A stretch of DNA of 64,000 nucleotides from positions 1 to 64,000 of the forward strand of contig NZ_CABPSA010000010.1 in assembly GCF_902459615.1 (NCBI RefSeq), written 5' to 3'. The translations under genes were made by a program, and so were the position numbers. The notes below the pieces were generated by a model, which was not told the DNA's origin, did no database searches, and worked only from the letters and a program-made list of their open reading frames with translations. Every line of letters starts with the position of its first letter. The stretch's first letter is position 1. This DNA is from Pandoraea commovens (GTDB lineage Bacteria; Pseudomonadota; Gammaproteobacteria; Burkholderiales; Burkholderiaceae). Below, one piece after another: positions 1 through 10,100 of this stretch.

Positions 1-28
1 GTGCGTCTACCAATTCCGCCATCTGGGC
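1..28 (-). tRNA. tRNA-Leu, 5' part only (runs off the left edge)
   Basis: This is the 5' 28 nt of a minus-strand tRNA, identical base for base to the 5' part of the complete tRNA-Leu(CAG) at 3102-3186. The anticodon and 3' half lie outside the window, so identity as Leu(CAG) rests on the identity of the visible part and of the leader that follows. It has its own promoter at 71-99. Confidence 0.85.
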
Positions 29-77
29 CCCGTCAGCTCGCTTACTGCTTGCTCGCTGCGAAGAAGTGAGATTATGC
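1..77. repeat. Direct repeat, copy 1 (tRNA-Leu 5' part plus leader)
   Basis: Positions 1-77 are identical to 3159-3235. The shared stretch covers the visible tRNA part, its leader and the -10 box, then identity stops abruptly. The copy may extend further left outside the window. The two copies bracket a 3.1-kb segment with three genes. Confidence 0.95.
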
Positions 78-99
78 CGAGGGTGTTACATGCTGTCAA
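71..99 (-). promoter_or_regulatory. Sigma-70 promoter of the left tRNA-Leu
   Basis: On the minus strand, TTGACA (94-99) and CATAAT (71-76) are separated by exactly 17 bp. The predicted transcript start leaves a leader of roughly 35 nt before the tRNA. The spacer differs from that of the second copy although both hexamers are the same, so each tRNA copy has an independent, near-consensus promoter. Confidence 0.8.
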
Positions 100-159
100 T
101 ACTAAGGGGCTAAAAAATTCAAAAATCTTTCACACATCCCCACAACACACCCAAAAACG

Positions 160-1074
160 TCAAGCCGCACGCCCCATATGCTCAGCACGAATCATGTCGA
201 TCAGATGCCGTAACCCCGGCAACGTCTGACGCCGACTCGGGTAATACATCGACAACGGCGGCCCATCCACGGCCCACTCCGTCAACACCGCCTCCAACGT
301 GCCATTCGCCAACTCGGCCGCCACGTTGCGCTCCAACACATATCCCAAACCCAAACCACCCAACGCCGCCGCAATCACGCCGTCACTCTCGTTGATGCTC
401 AATGCCCCCGGCACGTCCAACTCCACTGCCGTCGACCCATTGCCCAACTCCCACTTGTACAACGTGTTATCACCCAGCCGCATCCGGATGCAATTGTGTG
501 ACATCAAATCCTGCGGCACTTTCGGTCGGCCATGACGCGCAATGTACGCAGGTGAACCCACCACGATCCACTTCAACGCAGGCGTCAACGGCGTCGCAAT
601 CATGTCGCCAGGCACCGTGTCGCCGTAACGCATACCCGCGTCGAAACCCTCGGCCACAATGTCCAGCATCCGGTCATCCACCGTGACATCTAGCTCGATG
701 TCCGGATAAGACGCGACAAAGCGGGGCAGGATAGGGTCCAGCAACAATCGCGCCGCATCGCGCGGTACGTTCAGACGCAACCGGCCCGCCGGCGACGCAC
801 GATATCGGTCCAATGCGCCAATCGCCGATGCGATCTGCTCAAGGCCCTGCTCCAATTCCTTCGCCAATGCCGATCCCGCCGCCGTCGGCGACACGGAACG
901 ACTCGTGCGATTCAATAACTTCACGCCCAGACGCGCCTCAAGATTGCGCATCGCATGACTCAAGGCAGAGGTCGTCACGCCCAACTCAGTGGCGGCCTCC
1001 CGGAAACTCTGCCGGCGGCAGATAGTGACAAACACGTTCAAATCGGCAAGCTCGCCGCGAGTGAAGGCAGGCAT
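160..1074 (-). CDS. LysR-family transcriptional regulator
   Basis: A 304-residue protein of ordinary LysR length. The N-terminal winged helix-turn-helix (about residues 5-65) contains SFREAATELGVTTSALSHAM, and the rest is the periplasmic-binding-like effector domain (about 90-300). I place the start at the ATG at 1074 (MPAFTRGELADLNVF), because the open frame upstream adds a hydrophobic run absent from the family, and a weak GGGA lies upstream of this ATG. It stands alone: no divergent partner gene lies upstream, and its 3' end faces the left tRNA-Leu copy. The LTTR subgroup with RFVASYPDIELDVTVDDRM often controls neighbouring oxidoreductases, but no target can be named. Confidence 0.9.
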   Translation of the reverse strand: MPAFTRGELADLNVFVTICRRQSFREAATELGVTTSALSHAMRNLEARLGVKLLNRTSRSVSPTAAGSALAKELEQGLEQIASAIGALDRYRASPAGRLRLNVPRDAARLLLDPILPRFVASYPDIELDVTVDDRMLDIVAEGFDAGMRYGDTVPGDMIATPLTPALKWIVVGSPAYIARHGRPKVPQDLMSHNCIRMRLGDNTLYKWELGNGSTAVELDVPGALSINESDGVIAAALGGLGLGYVLERNVAAELANGTLEAVLTEWAVDGPPLSMYYPSRRQTLPGLRHLIDMIRAEHMGRAA

Positions 1075-1318
1075 GTATTTCCCAACAAGTATCAAGCAAC
1101 AAAAACCAAAAACACCCGACAAGCTCAACGAATTAAGTGTCCGTTGAACAATATTCAATTTTTTATGAGGTAAATTCTACAGATTTCCCTATGCTCTGGA
1201 ACGACGCCATAGTCGTCGTGACGGAAACGCTACACATTCTCACTACGCGTTGGCTCGGGTGTTTCGGTCTGCGGCACCGCCGATGCGTACGCCGTCGATC
1301 AGTGGGGTTCAGGCACGC
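1075..1318. other. Intergenic stretch with no recognisable gene
   Basis: About 250 bp between the LysR start and the terminator of the dehydrogenase gene. It is partly AT-rich next to the LysR start (for example around 1140-1190), where the LysR promoter and its own binding site would be expected, but I see no convincing -35/-10 pair. Short open frames here have no protein-like composition. Confidence 0.4.
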
Positions 1319-1356
1319 AAAAAGGGCGATCCGCTGGGAATCGCCCTTGTTTTTTC
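1319..1356. terminator. Rho-independent terminator (works on both strands)
   Basis: The stem AGGGCGAT / ATCGCCCT (1323-1346) is flanked by an A-run on the left and a T-run (1350-1356) on the right. On the minus strand it follows the stop of the short-chain dehydrogenase gene directly and ends in TTTTT, so it probably terminates that gene. Confidence 0.85.
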
Positions 1357-1375
1357 ACGCGGAATGGACGACGGA

Positions 1376-1984
1376 TCAAGCGTCCACGAAAATGACCTGT
1401 CCCGTGATGAAGCTGTCGACGCATCGCTCGAATGCCTTGCCAACCAGCGCACCAGGCACCGGCTGATAACCCGGCATCATCTCGCCATATACCGACCAGG
1501 CTTCTTCGATGACCGTCGGATTGACAGCGTTAATGCGAATGCCACGCGGTAATTCGTACGCGACACATTTCACGAACGTATCGATCGCGCCGCTCGTCGT
1601 GGCGTCCGCAATGCCCTCCGGCATCGGCTTGACGTTCAAAATTCCCGAAATCAAGGTGAACGAACCGCCGTCTTCAATATGGTCGAGACCGACTTTTACG
1701 ATGTTCATCTGTCCGACAAACTTGCCCTGAATGGTGGCTTCCCACTGCTCATCGGTCATCGATACGAACGGCGCATATTCGCAATGCCCTGCCGCACTCA
1801 CCACGGCATCGAATTTGCCCACCGACTTGAACAGGGCGCGCAACGATGCCTTGTCCGTCGTGTCGACGCGATAATCGCAACCCTCACCGGAACGGCTGGC
1901 CGTGATCACCCGATGATTCCCGAGCCCCTTCATCGCCGCCTGACCGATCTTGCCGCTGGCGCCTATGACGATGACAGTTTTCAT
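1376..1984 (-). CDS. Short-chain dehydrogenase-like protein lacking the catalytic Tyr/Lys
   Basis: A 202-residue Rossmann-fold protein of the compact SDR type. The dinucleotide-binding start is clear (VIVIGASGKIGQAAM), followed by the VVSAAG strand-turn and a Ser in LISGIL. Where classical SDRs have Tyr-x-x-x-Lys this protein reads ATTSGAID, so both residues are replaced. Such degenerate short SDRs exist, and they may bind NAD(P) without standard catalysis or use other residues. It is divergent from the LysR gene at 2083-3057 with a gap of about 100 bp, the usual arrangement of a LysR regulator and its target. A terminator follows at 1319-1356. No substrate can be proposed. Confidence 0.85.
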   Translation of the reverse strand: MKTVIVIGASGKIGQAAMKGLGNHRVITASRSGEGCDYRVDTTDKASLRALFKSVGKFDAVVSAAGHCEYAPFVSMTDEQWEATIQGKFVGQMNIVKVGLDHIEDGGSFTLISGILNVKPMPEGIADATTSGAIDTFVKCVAYELPRGIRINAVNPTVIEEAWSVYGEMMPGYQPVPGALVGKAFERCVDSFITGQVIFVDA

Positions 1985-2082
1985 TTCTGCTTACCTCGTT
2001 TTTTGAAGATGAGGTGGCATCTTAAAAATGGCAGACACCCGCGTAAATCAAGCGCCGGTTGTATCCGTTACAAGGACTCGTT

Positions 2083-3057
2083 GTGCACAGTATCGACCTC
2101 AAACACATGCGCGTTTTCTTGCGGCTGGTGCGTGAGAGGAGCGCTTCCAGAGTTGCTGCGGAAATGGGTATGTCGCAGCAGGCAATTAGTGGATATTTGA
2201 AAAGACTTCGCGACGCGCTGCCGCATGAGATCTTCGTTCGGCATAGCACTGGGATTGAGCCGACGGACTTCGCGCTGGATATTGCGCGCAAGTTCGAGCG
2301 GATTCTTTCGGATGTGGATGACGTGGTGCTCGCGGATTTTGATCCGGCAGCGCTGGAGCGGAGTGTTGGGATTGTTGCGAATGAGTACGCGCAGCTCTCG
2401 ATATTGCCGAGGTTTATTGCGAAGGTTCGGGAGGCAGCGCCGAAGGTTTCGGTGCGGGTGATGGACTTTTATCGGGAGACCCACGCGGAACAACTTGAGC
2501 GCGGGGATGCGGATATTGCAGTTGGGTTTGCTAAGTTTTTTGATGATTCGCTAGCGCGGGTTTCTCTCGCTGAGGAACGGTACTGCTGCGTGGTGGGGGA
2601 ACAGTCCGGAATTGTCCGTGGTCTTCGTAATCTCTCCGATGTCGCGATGTTTCCTCGCGTCGATTTCACAGACAGCGCCAGCTATTCCCATGACGCAGTC
2701 TCACAATTTCTTGCCGCGCATGACGCACTCATCCCCCCCGTAGCAACGCTCGCTTGCTATACCTCACTTAAACCGTTTCTCGAATTTAATGACGTGGTCG
2801 CGTTCGTACCCTCAGCCATCGCCGATGCGTTTCAGTTGACGAAGCTGCAACTGGATTCGATGCCAGAGACGTTTACCACCGCCGTTGGATGGCACCGCAA
2901 ACGCTCAGGGAATCCGCTGGGGATCTGGCTGAGGGGAATGCTGAAGGAAGCTTTGGAGGACTCGGTCACGTTCCGCGACCCCGGCATCGCTTGCAAGCGA
3001 TGCCTTTCGAGTCCCCACGCAATGTGCACTGGCACATTGCTTTCTGGGCAAGTATGA
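2083..3057 (+). CDS. LysR-family transcriptional regulator
   Basis: A 324-residue LysR protein starting at GTG 2083 (MHSIDLKHMRVFLRL). An AAGGA at 2072-2076, 6 nt upstream, decides this start over the TTG at 2059. The helix-turn-helix is SRVAAEMGMSQQAISGYLKR and the effector-binding domain runs from about 90 to 295. It is divergent from the degenerate short-chain dehydrogenase, which it probably regulates. The last 25 or so residues (ACKRCLSSPHAMCTGTLLSG region) do not look like a LysR C-terminus and may be read-through into non-coding DNA after loss of an older stop; this is an impression from composition only. The gene ends one base before a terminator that also serves the tRNA. Confidence 0.88.
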   Translation: MHSIDLKHMRVFLRLVRERSASRVAAEMGMSQQAISGYLKRLRDALPHEIFVRHSTGIEPTDFALDIARKFERILSDVDDVVLADFDPAALERSVGIVANEYAQLSILPRFIAKVREAAPKVSVRVMDFYRETHAEQLERGDADIAVGFAKFFDDSLARVSLAEERYCCVVGEQSGIVRGLRNLSDVAMFPRVDFTDSASYSHDAVSQFLAAHDALIPPVATLACYTSLKPFLEFNDVVAFVPSAIADAFQLTKLQLDSMPETFTTAVGWHRKRSGNPLGIWLRGMLKEALEDSVTFRDPGIACKRCLSSPHAMCTGTLLSGQV

Positions 3058-3095
3058 AAAAAGCCGATGATCTTTCGATCATCGGCTTTTTTGTA
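3058..3095. terminator. Bidirectional terminator between LysR gene and tRNA-Leu
   Basis: An AAAAAAGCCGATGA / TCATCGGCTTTTTT stem with an 8-nt loop lies between the LysR stop (3057) and the tRNA 3' end (3102). The A-run on the left and T-run on the right make it functional for both convergent transcripts. Confidence 0.9.
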
Positions 3096-3101
3096 TTTTT
3101 T

Positions 3102-3228
<127 letters not shown>

Positions 3229-3235
<7 letters not shown>

Positions 3236-3257
3236 GGATGCGACGCGGGAGTGTCAA
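3229..3257 (-). promoter_or_regulatory. Sigma-70 promoter of the complete tRNA-Leu
   Basis: On the minus strand, TTGACA (3252-3257) and CATAAT (3229-3234) are separated by a 17-bp spacer. This is a near-consensus promoter, as expected for a stable RNA gene. Confidence 0.85.
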
Positions 3258-3465
3258 CACTTTCGCTCAATAAATTTTCGTTTCTCTCACCCACCTCAAC
3301 CCCCACGCTCAAATTCCGCACAGGTGGCAGTTTTCATGAGGTTTGCCGTATGATTGTCCCTGACTGTAAGACGCCGCTATTCGCGCATCCTTACAACCCA
3401 CGGACCGTCGGGCGCATGGTGCGCCACTCGGCCGGACTCAACCGGCACAGTAACGCTACCGACCT

Positions 3466-6063
3466 TTGAGCAAATATCCCTATCCGATCCCGAGTCGCGA
3501 AGAGATCCTCGGTGTCCTGCGCACCGCAGACTCCGCGCTGTCCGCCAACGATATCGCCGAAGCCCTCGCCATCAAGAAGCAAGAACGCGAAGGCTTCTTC
3601 AAGCGCCTCGCCGCCATGGAACGTGACGACCAAATTCGTCTCGACCGCCGCGGCTACTATCAGTTGACCCACCCGTCCAATTTCATCGCAGGCCGTGTCA
3701 TCGGCCACCGCGATGGCTACGGCTTCGCCGTACGCGACGATGACGGCGACGACCTCTTCCTCCCCACCGAGGAAATGAAGAAGGTCATGCACAACGATCG
3801 CGTCCTCCTGCGCGTTGCCGGCTATGACCGCCGCGGTCGCCCCGAAGGCCATATCGTCGAAGTCGTCAGCCGCGCCAACACCCATGTCATAGGCCGTCTC
3901 CTCAATGAGAACGGCGTCATGGTCGTCGCGCCCGAAGACAAACGCATCAGCCATGACATCCTGATCCCACCCCGCGCCCAAGGCAAAGCGAAGGTCGGAC
4001 AGGTCGTCTCCGTCGAACTCACCGATTACCCCAGCCGCTATAGCCAGCCCATCGGCCGCGTCTCGGAAGTCCTCGGCGATATCGACGACCCCGGCATGGA
4101 AATCGAAATCGCCGTGCGCAAGTACGGCGTGCCTCACCAGTTCTCCGCCGAAGCCCTCGCCGCCGCCGGTGCACTCCCCGACGAAGTCCGTGCCCCCGAT
4201 CTGCGCCACCGCATCGACCTGCGCGACGTCCCCCTCGTCACCATCGACGGTGAAGACGCCCGCGACTTCGACGACGCCGTCTACTGCGAACCCGCGAAGA
4301 TCGGCCGTACGAACGGCTTCCGCCTGCTCGTCGCAATCGCCGACGTCTCGCATTACGTCGCGGCTGGCGGCCCGCTCGACGCCGACGCCCTCACGCGCAG
4401 CACCTCCGTCTACTTCCCGCGACGCGTCATCCCGATGCTCCCGGAAAAGCTCTCGAACGGCCTGTGCTCCCTTAACCCGGACGTCGACCGCTGCGTACTC
4501 GTCTGCGACGCACTCGTCGCACCGAACGGCGAAGTGAAGGCCTATCAGTTCTATCCGGCCGTCATCCATTCCGCCGCACGCCTGACCTACACGGAAGTCG
4601 CCGCCGTCCTCGGCAACACGAAGGGCGCCGAAGCACAACGCCGCGCAACGCTGCTGCCGCACCTGCAAAACCTGTACGACCTCTACAAGGTGCTTGCCAA
4701 GGCACGCAAGTCGCGCGGCGCGATCGAGTTCGATTCGACGGAGACGTATATCGTCTGCAACGCGCAAGGCAAGATCGAGCAGATCCTCCCGCGTACGCGC
4801 AACGATGCCCACCGCCTCATCGAGGAATGCATGCTCACAGCCAACGTCTGTGCAGCCGACTTCCTCAAGCGTCACAAACAACCCGGCCTGTATCGTATTC
4901 ACGCAGGCCCCTCGGGCGAACGCCTCCAGGTGCTGCGCACCTTCCTCAAGACGCTCGGGCTCTCGCTCGGTGGTGGGGACGAACCGGCCACGTCCGACTA
5001 CTCGGAACTGATGACGCAAATCGAGTCCCGGCCCGATGCGCCCATGCTCCAGACGATGCTCCTGCGCTCGATGCAGCAGGCCGTCTACAGCCCGGACAAC
5101 ATCGGCCACTTCGGTCTCGCGTACCCGGCTTATACCCACTTCACCAGCCCGATTCGTCGTTATCCGGACTTGCTCACGCACCGCGCCATCAAGGCCATTC
5201 TCGCGGGCAAGAAGTACGAGCCGGAAATCCCCGCCGGTGTCGAGCTGACGACGGGCCTCTCGCCCCACGCACGCAAGCTGCAAAAGGACGACGACAAGAA
5301 CAAGAAGTCGCCGAGCGCGAAGAAGCGCGACGCCATCTGGGACGAACTCGGCCTGCATTGCTCCGCCAACGAACGCCGCGCAGACGAAGCGTCCCGCGAC
5401 GTCGAAGCCTGGCTCAAGTGCTACTTCATGCGCGACAAGCTCGGCGAGGAGTACGGCGGCACGGTCAGCGCCGTCACGTCGTTCGGCATCTTCGTGCAAC
5501 TCGACGATCTCTTTATCGAAGGCCTCGTGCACGTCACGGAACTGGGCAGCGATTATTTCCAGTTCGACGAAGTCCGCCACGAACTGCGCGGCGAACGCAC
5601 CGGTATCCGCTATCGACTCACCGACCGCGTGCGCGTGCAAGTCAGTCGCGTGGATCTGGACGCCCGCAAGATCGACTTCCGCCTCGTGCGCGAACCGAAC
5701 GCCCGCTCGCTCGCGAAGACGTCCGGCCGCAGCGAACGCGGCGGTGCCCCGGTGCCGACGCCCGCCGCCGGCACGCCCGGCATCGCAGGCTCCGCCAGCG
5801 CCGGCCCGACCATCCGTCAACTGCCCAAGGGCGGCGCACTGCTCAACGGCGTGCAGCCCGCACCGGCCGGCAAGCGGCCCGCCAAGCCCAAGTCCGCGAA
5901 GGTGAAAGCCGCGCGTGCCGAGCGCGGCGCAGCCCCCGCGAAGCACAGCGGTAGCGGCAAGGCACCGGCAAAGCGACAGGGTGGACAGGGTGGACAAGGT
6001 GGTCAGGGCGGTCAGGGCGGTCAGGGCGGCCCCGGTGGTCAGACGAAGAAGCCGCGTCGCTAA
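3466..6063 (+). CDS. rnr: Ribonuclease R
   Basis: The 3'-5' exoribonuclease of the RNB family that degrades structured RNA. The 865 residues run in family order: N-terminal helix-turn-helix (about 1-80, ADSALSANDIAEAL), two cold-shock domains (about 85-235), the RNB catalytic domain (about 245-590) with metal-binding aspartates in TIDGEDARDFDDAV (about 257-270), an S1 domain (about 650-735) and a basic Ala/Lys/Gly-rich tail. The start is TTG 3466 (MSKYPYPIPSREEIL); no upstream ATG in this frame is usable and the Shine-Dalgarno match is weak. The tail ends in a tandem Gly-Gly-Gln run. rlmB follows 263 bp downstream, the usual neighbour. Confidence 0.97.
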   Translation: MSKYPYPIPSREEILGVLRTADSALSANDIAEALAIKKQEREGFFKRLAAMERDDQIRLDRRGYYQLTHPSNFIAGRVIGHRDGYGFAVRDDDGDDLFLPTEEMKKVMHNDRVLLRVAGYDRRGRPEGHIVEVVSRANTHVIGRLLNENGVMVVAPEDKRISHDILIPPRAQGKAKVGQVVSVELTDYPSRYSQPIGRVSEVLGDIDDPGMEIEIAVRKYGVPHQFSAEALAAAGALPDEVRAPDLRHRIDLRDVPLVTIDGEDARDFDDAVYCEPAKIGRTNGFRLLVAIADVSHYVAAGGPLDADALTRSTSVYFPRRVIPMLPEKLSNGLCSLNPDVDRCVLVCDALVAPNGEVKAYQFYPAVIHSAARLTYTEVAAVLGNTKGAEAQRRATLLPHLQNLYDLYKVLAKARKSRGAIEFDSTETYIVCNAQGKIEQILPRTRNDAHRLIEECMLTANVCAADFLKRHKQPGLYRIHAGPSGERLQVLRTFLKTLGLSLGGGDEPATSDYSELMTQIESRPDAPMLQTMLLRSMQQAVYSPDNIGHFGLAYPAYTHFTSPIRRYPDLLTHRAIKAILAGKKYEPEIPAGVELTTGLSPHARKLQKDDDKNKKSPSAKKRDAIWDELGLHCSANERRADEASRDVEAWLKCYFMRDKLGEEYGGTVSAVTSFGIFVQLDDLFIEGLVHVTELGSDYFQFDEVRHELRGERTGIRYRLTDRVRVQVSRVDLDARKIDFRLVREPNARSLAKTSGRSERGGAPVPTPAAGTPGIAGSASAGPTIRQLPKGGALLNGVQPAPAGKRPAKPKSAKVKAARAERGAAPAKHSGSGKAPAKRQGGQGGQGGQGGQGGQGGPGGQTKKPRR
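5980..6042 (+). repeat. Tandem 9-bp repeat coding Gly-Gly-Gln in the RNase R tail
   Basis: About six successive Gly-Gly-Gln codon triplets with synonymous variation (ggtggacag, ggtggacaa, ggtggtcag, ggcggtcag), the sixth interrupted by a proline. Such a repeat can change length by slippage without shifting the frame; it probably only lengthens a flexible tail. Confidence 0.85.
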
Positions 6064-6326
6064 TCGATGCGCGTGCCGTGCACAGCCCCTGCGCTGCGCA
6101 TGGCACGATGCATCGAACGACGGTGCAGTGAGCGGTTTGCAGTAAGATGGGCGCCTTTGCCGGAAATCACCGGCATCCGGTACCCGCGATGGATTGCGGC
6201 GGCGGCGGCCCATGTGGCTCCCGCCGCCGTCGTGCTTTAGGCGACGACAGTTGTGCGTGAGGCAAGCGGCAGCATCCCCCGTCACGGCAACAGACGCCAC
6301 GGCACACGCTATTTTGAGGAAATGAA

Positions 6327-7097
6327 ATGAGTAAATTGAAAATGCTGTTCGGCTTCCATGCCGTGACCGCACGCCTGCGTCACGACGCCACCAGCGTCAA
6401 AGAGATCTACTACGACCCGACCCGTCGCGACCGTCGTATGACGGATTTCCTCAAGGCCGTGGAGTCGTACAAGAACGCACCTGGCGTCAAGATCAAGCTG
6501 GTTCAGGCGGATGGCAAGCGTCTCGACGGCATGACCGGCACGTCGCGCCATCAGGGCGTTGTGGCGCAGGCAGAGGAAATCTCGCTGGCCCTCAATCTCG
6601 ACGAGTTGCTCGACGGCATCTCGGGCGACCCGCTGCTGCTGATCCTCGACGGCGTGACCGATCCGCACAACCTCGGCGCCTGCCTGCGCGTGGCCGATGG
6701 TGCGGGCGCGCACGCCGTGATCGCCCCGAAGGACCGTGCAGTCGGTCTGAATGCGACGGTGGCCAAGGTCGCCAGCGGTGCGGCGGAGACGGTCCCGTAC
6801 ATCATGGTGACGAACCTCGCGCGCACGTTGCGCGAACTCAAGGACCGCGGCATCTGGGTGGTCGGCACCTCCGACGACGCGCCCGCCGATATCTACGGCA
6901 CGAAGCTCACCGGCCCGATGGCGATCGTCATGGGCGCGGAAGGCGAGGGCATGCGCCGCCTCGTGGGCGAGACGTGCGACGAACTGATGAGTATTCCGAT
7001 GGCTGGCGGCTGCGAAAGCCTTAACGTGTCGGTGGCAAGCGCCGTGTGCCTTTACGAGGCCGTGCGTCAGCGCAAGGTCGCGGTCAAGGGCAAGTAA
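6327..7097 (+). CDS. rlmB: 23S rRNA (guanosine-2251-2'-O)-methyltransferase
   Basis: A SPOUT (TrmH-like) methyltransferase that modifies G2251 in the P loop of 23S rRNA. The 256 residues contain an N-terminal substrate-binding domain (about 1-85, GFHAVTARL) and the knotted catalytic domain with three motifs: [20 protein letters not shown] (motif 1, Asn and Arg), [13 protein letters not shown] (motif 2, Glu) and [18 protein letters not shown] (motif 3, Ser/Asn). It starts at ATG 6327 with an AGGAAA just upstream; the tiny frame ATGAAATGA overlaps the start. It lies downstream of rnr as in other Burkholderiales. Confidence 0.96.
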   Translation: MSKLKMLFGFHAVTARLRHDATSVKEIYYDPTRRDRRMTDFLKAVESYKNAPGVKIKLVQADGKRLDGMTGTSRHQGVVAQAEEISLALNLDELLDGISGDPLLLILDGVTDPHNLGACLRVADGAGAHAVIAPKDRAVGLNATVAKVASGAAETVPYIMVTNLARTLRELKDRGIWVVGTSDDAPADIYGTKLTGPMAIVMGAEGEGMRRLVGETCDELMSIPMAGGCESLNVSVASAVCLYEAVRQRKVAVKGK

Positions 7098-7106
7098 ACA
7101 TTGCAC

Positions 7107-7140
7107 CGCCCTCTGGCAGGCATTGAGGCTGCCGAGGGCG
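7107..7140. terminator. GC-rich hairpin between rlmB and the convergent giant gene
   Basis: CGCCCTC-GGCAG / CTGCC-GAGGGCG with a 9-nt loop and one bulged T lies just after the rlmB stop. It has no T-run, so it may be a weak or Rho-assisted terminator separating rlmB from the opposing gene that ends at 7155. Confidence 0.45.
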
Positions 7141-7154
7141 ATCCTGCGATGAGG

Positions 7155-10100
7155 TCATTGTTTTGACGTCAGCGCCACTTTGGCGTGCGACCCGGAGGCC
7201 TCGCCAGTCTTTTTCGCGTCACCGATAGGACCGGATTCGACTTTGAGTCGCTCAAGGGCACCGATCTCGCCGTATCGCAAGATGGAAAGCTTGGTTTCAA
7301 AATGCGACTCGGTGCACACATCGTCCGAAGGGCGACCGCTTCTCCCCCCGGCGCTGGTGTTAGCCTGCTTCCTTGCGGCGATTCGCTCTTTGACAATCGC
7401 CACCGCGCGCATGCGGGCTTGTCGTTTAGCGTCGTCTGTTGCCGCCCGGATCCTGTCTCTCGCAATTCTTTCTGTAGCCTCCCGGGCTTCGCGCTGACTT
7501 TTGATGATCGCCGCCTTTTTGGCGTCCTCCATCGCTTTGCGATTTGCGTGCGTCGTCGCCCGTATTGCGGCTTGGCGAGCTTCCTCTTTGGCGCGATCTT
7601 GTGCCTGTACTCTGGCGTAATTCGATGTGGAAGCTACCGCCTGCTGCGCCTCTGTACGCGCCTTGGTGGCCGCCTCTGCACGCGCCCAGGCGGCAGCATG
7701 TTCGGCGGCTCGCGCTGCTTTGCGGGCCTCCCTGTCGCTGACGATTCGGGCCTCGGTGCTGAGCTTAGACTCAATTTCAGGCTGTTCACCACTGGGGCTT
7801 GGTGTCCCGCGAGGCACGTCGTCGGCGAGCAACGCCGCATATCGGGTGCTAGCCGATGTCAGGTGCTCACGGTACGTCGCAGCCATCTGTTCTTCCGTCG
7901 CATTGGGGTGTCGGTACAAATGCTCTCCGTAGCGCCGAATCGTCTCATCGATGATTTCACGAATGGCGGGCCCTCTGAGTTCGGTCAGATGTCTGCCGAG
8001 TCTCGGCCCAACGCTCGCAAGCACGCTTTGCGTAATTTCGGAGGGTGGCGATTCTCCGGGAAGCTCCTTTCGCCAGGCTTCGTTGACTGTCGTCGTGACC
8101 ATGTCTCTCAATTTGCGCTGTTCGCCGACTGTCATCGTCGGCATCGCCTCACTCAGCGCGCTTCGCAGACGTTCCCGTTCCAACTCGATCACGCTTTCTT
8201 CGGAGATCACCCTGCGGATCGCCTCGAGCACTTCGGGGATCGGTTTTCGTGCCCTATAGGAACGATCCATTTTGGCGGGAGCGTGACGAGAGACTTTGAA
8301 ATAACGCAGCACCCGAAGGTGCACTGCCTTCAGAAGGCCGCTCACGCGACGCGCATTCGTGAGCGACGGGTTCAGGTCATCTTGCTTCAAAAGGTAATAC
8401 ACCTGATCCAAATGATTCCCACGCGTGGTCGAGCGTGCACTCAACAGCTCCTGCCAGAAGCTGCGAAGGTGTTGGTTCGCCCTGGCGAGCAGAATCGATT
8501 GCAACGCTTCGGCCGAGATGCCCGAAAGCGTGAGTTCTCGCATCAACGTGCACCAGGCGCGTGCCAGGTATTGGTCGTTACGTATTCGATAGCCGACCAG
8601 GGCGACGTAGATCTTGCCTTCGTCGGAACGAAGCATGGCAACGGTATCGTGGGCGAATGTGGCTTCCTCACGGATGAGCGACGCTAGTAAGTGCAGATAC
8701 AGCGCGTTGGCAACGGGGTAAATGTTCGGGCGTGCTGGAGACATTGACGAGATGCGAAGTGTGCTCGAAATCACGCCGAGCATCTCCGGTGCCAGTAGTG
8801 TCCTCGACACTTCGTGCAGCGTCGCGTAATCGTCGTTGATGAGCGCATCGCGCATCCGGTTGGCGGAGGTGGCCAGCTGTTTGAGCATACGAATTCGACG
8901 ATCTTCGCTGTTCCGACTCATGACACCGTAGTCGCGGTGATAGACAAAGCTGATGTCCTGGCCCGCGAACTTTCCGATTAAGCGGAGGGCCACTGCACAA
9001 GAGTCGCAAGTATCGAGAAGGCTGTTGAAATGAATGCTCGTGATGATCGGGTCATCTCGCATGTCGTGCTCGATGACCGCCGCGATAATCTGCTCGGCGT
9101 CGCGAAATCGCTCGGGTTGCCGGGCGCTGGGCGTGGTTAGGGTGGGCAGATTGATTCGTGCCCGTGAGGGGCCCGGCGCGTTGGAGATTTTCGTGATCCG
9201 CTCGAGTCGCCGTTTCGCATCGATGTAAGTGATGTCGCCAATAGTGACGGCATCCTCGTCGCCTATGGCCTCATGGATGTGCAGCCGCAAGCCTTCGAGG
9301 CGTTCGCTGTCCGAAGTGGCAAAGTAGACATTGACGCCGGACTCGGCGCCGACCACCGCAAACGCGAGGTTGCCATTCATTAAATGCGTTCGTATGTCGG
9401 CAACGCCCGCATCGTGAGAAAGGTTCCATTGGCCGTTCTCCTTGAATACCAGATCGTCCCCCAACAGGGTCCTGTAGATATCCAGATCGCGTTTGTGGAA
9501 ATAGGGGTCAAAGCGTTGACGACTGCGCAAGTCCGCACGGCAGTCCTCGACATAGCTCGTAAGATCGACGGGGGACGTGAGTGTTTCTAACGCTGCGCGT
9601 ACCGCCTCCATTTCGGGGGAGCCTGCGCGTTGCGTAAAACCGCGCGCCACGTTCACTGCTGTGATCGGCGGGTTCTTCATCATGGCGTCGGTTTTGAGCC
9701 GACGCTTAAACGCCAGGTATTTCTCGATTTTTTGCTGATCGTTCCGGTTGTCCGAGTCGAGTCGTCGAAGGCGCACCTGGGTGGCGCCGGGAGAAAGGGT
9801 ACTCGTGGCGTAGAAGACCTCCGCATCGACACGAACGACGATATTTCCGATGTTCATGAGATGTACCCCGACCACCGATTTTTCAAACGGCACGCCGTCG
9901 ACGATATTCGACAGTTCTACGCTAACGAGCTTCGCATCGGCCTGCCCTTCACCGGATTCGACTTTGTTCTGCGAGACCACGCCAGAGATGTAGGGGCGGT
10001 ATTGGGGCTTGGGGGGCAACCCAAAATATCGCGCACCGCGTGCGGATAACGCACTCGGCCGTAAGTCGTTCTTCGACACCGTGGCGAACAGTCCCCCGAT

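Noticed and set aside
3391-6372. Very long open frame on the minus strand opposite rnr
   Set aside because: It is the antisense of rnr, kept open by high-GC codon bias. Its Ala/Gly/Val/Arg-rich translation shows no domain, and rnr is certain.
7185-8687. 500-codon plus-strand open frame opposite giant gene A
   Set aside because: It overlaps the conserved helical region of protein A, which has a paralog; the plus-strand translation is Cys/Arg/Phe-rich and not protein-like.
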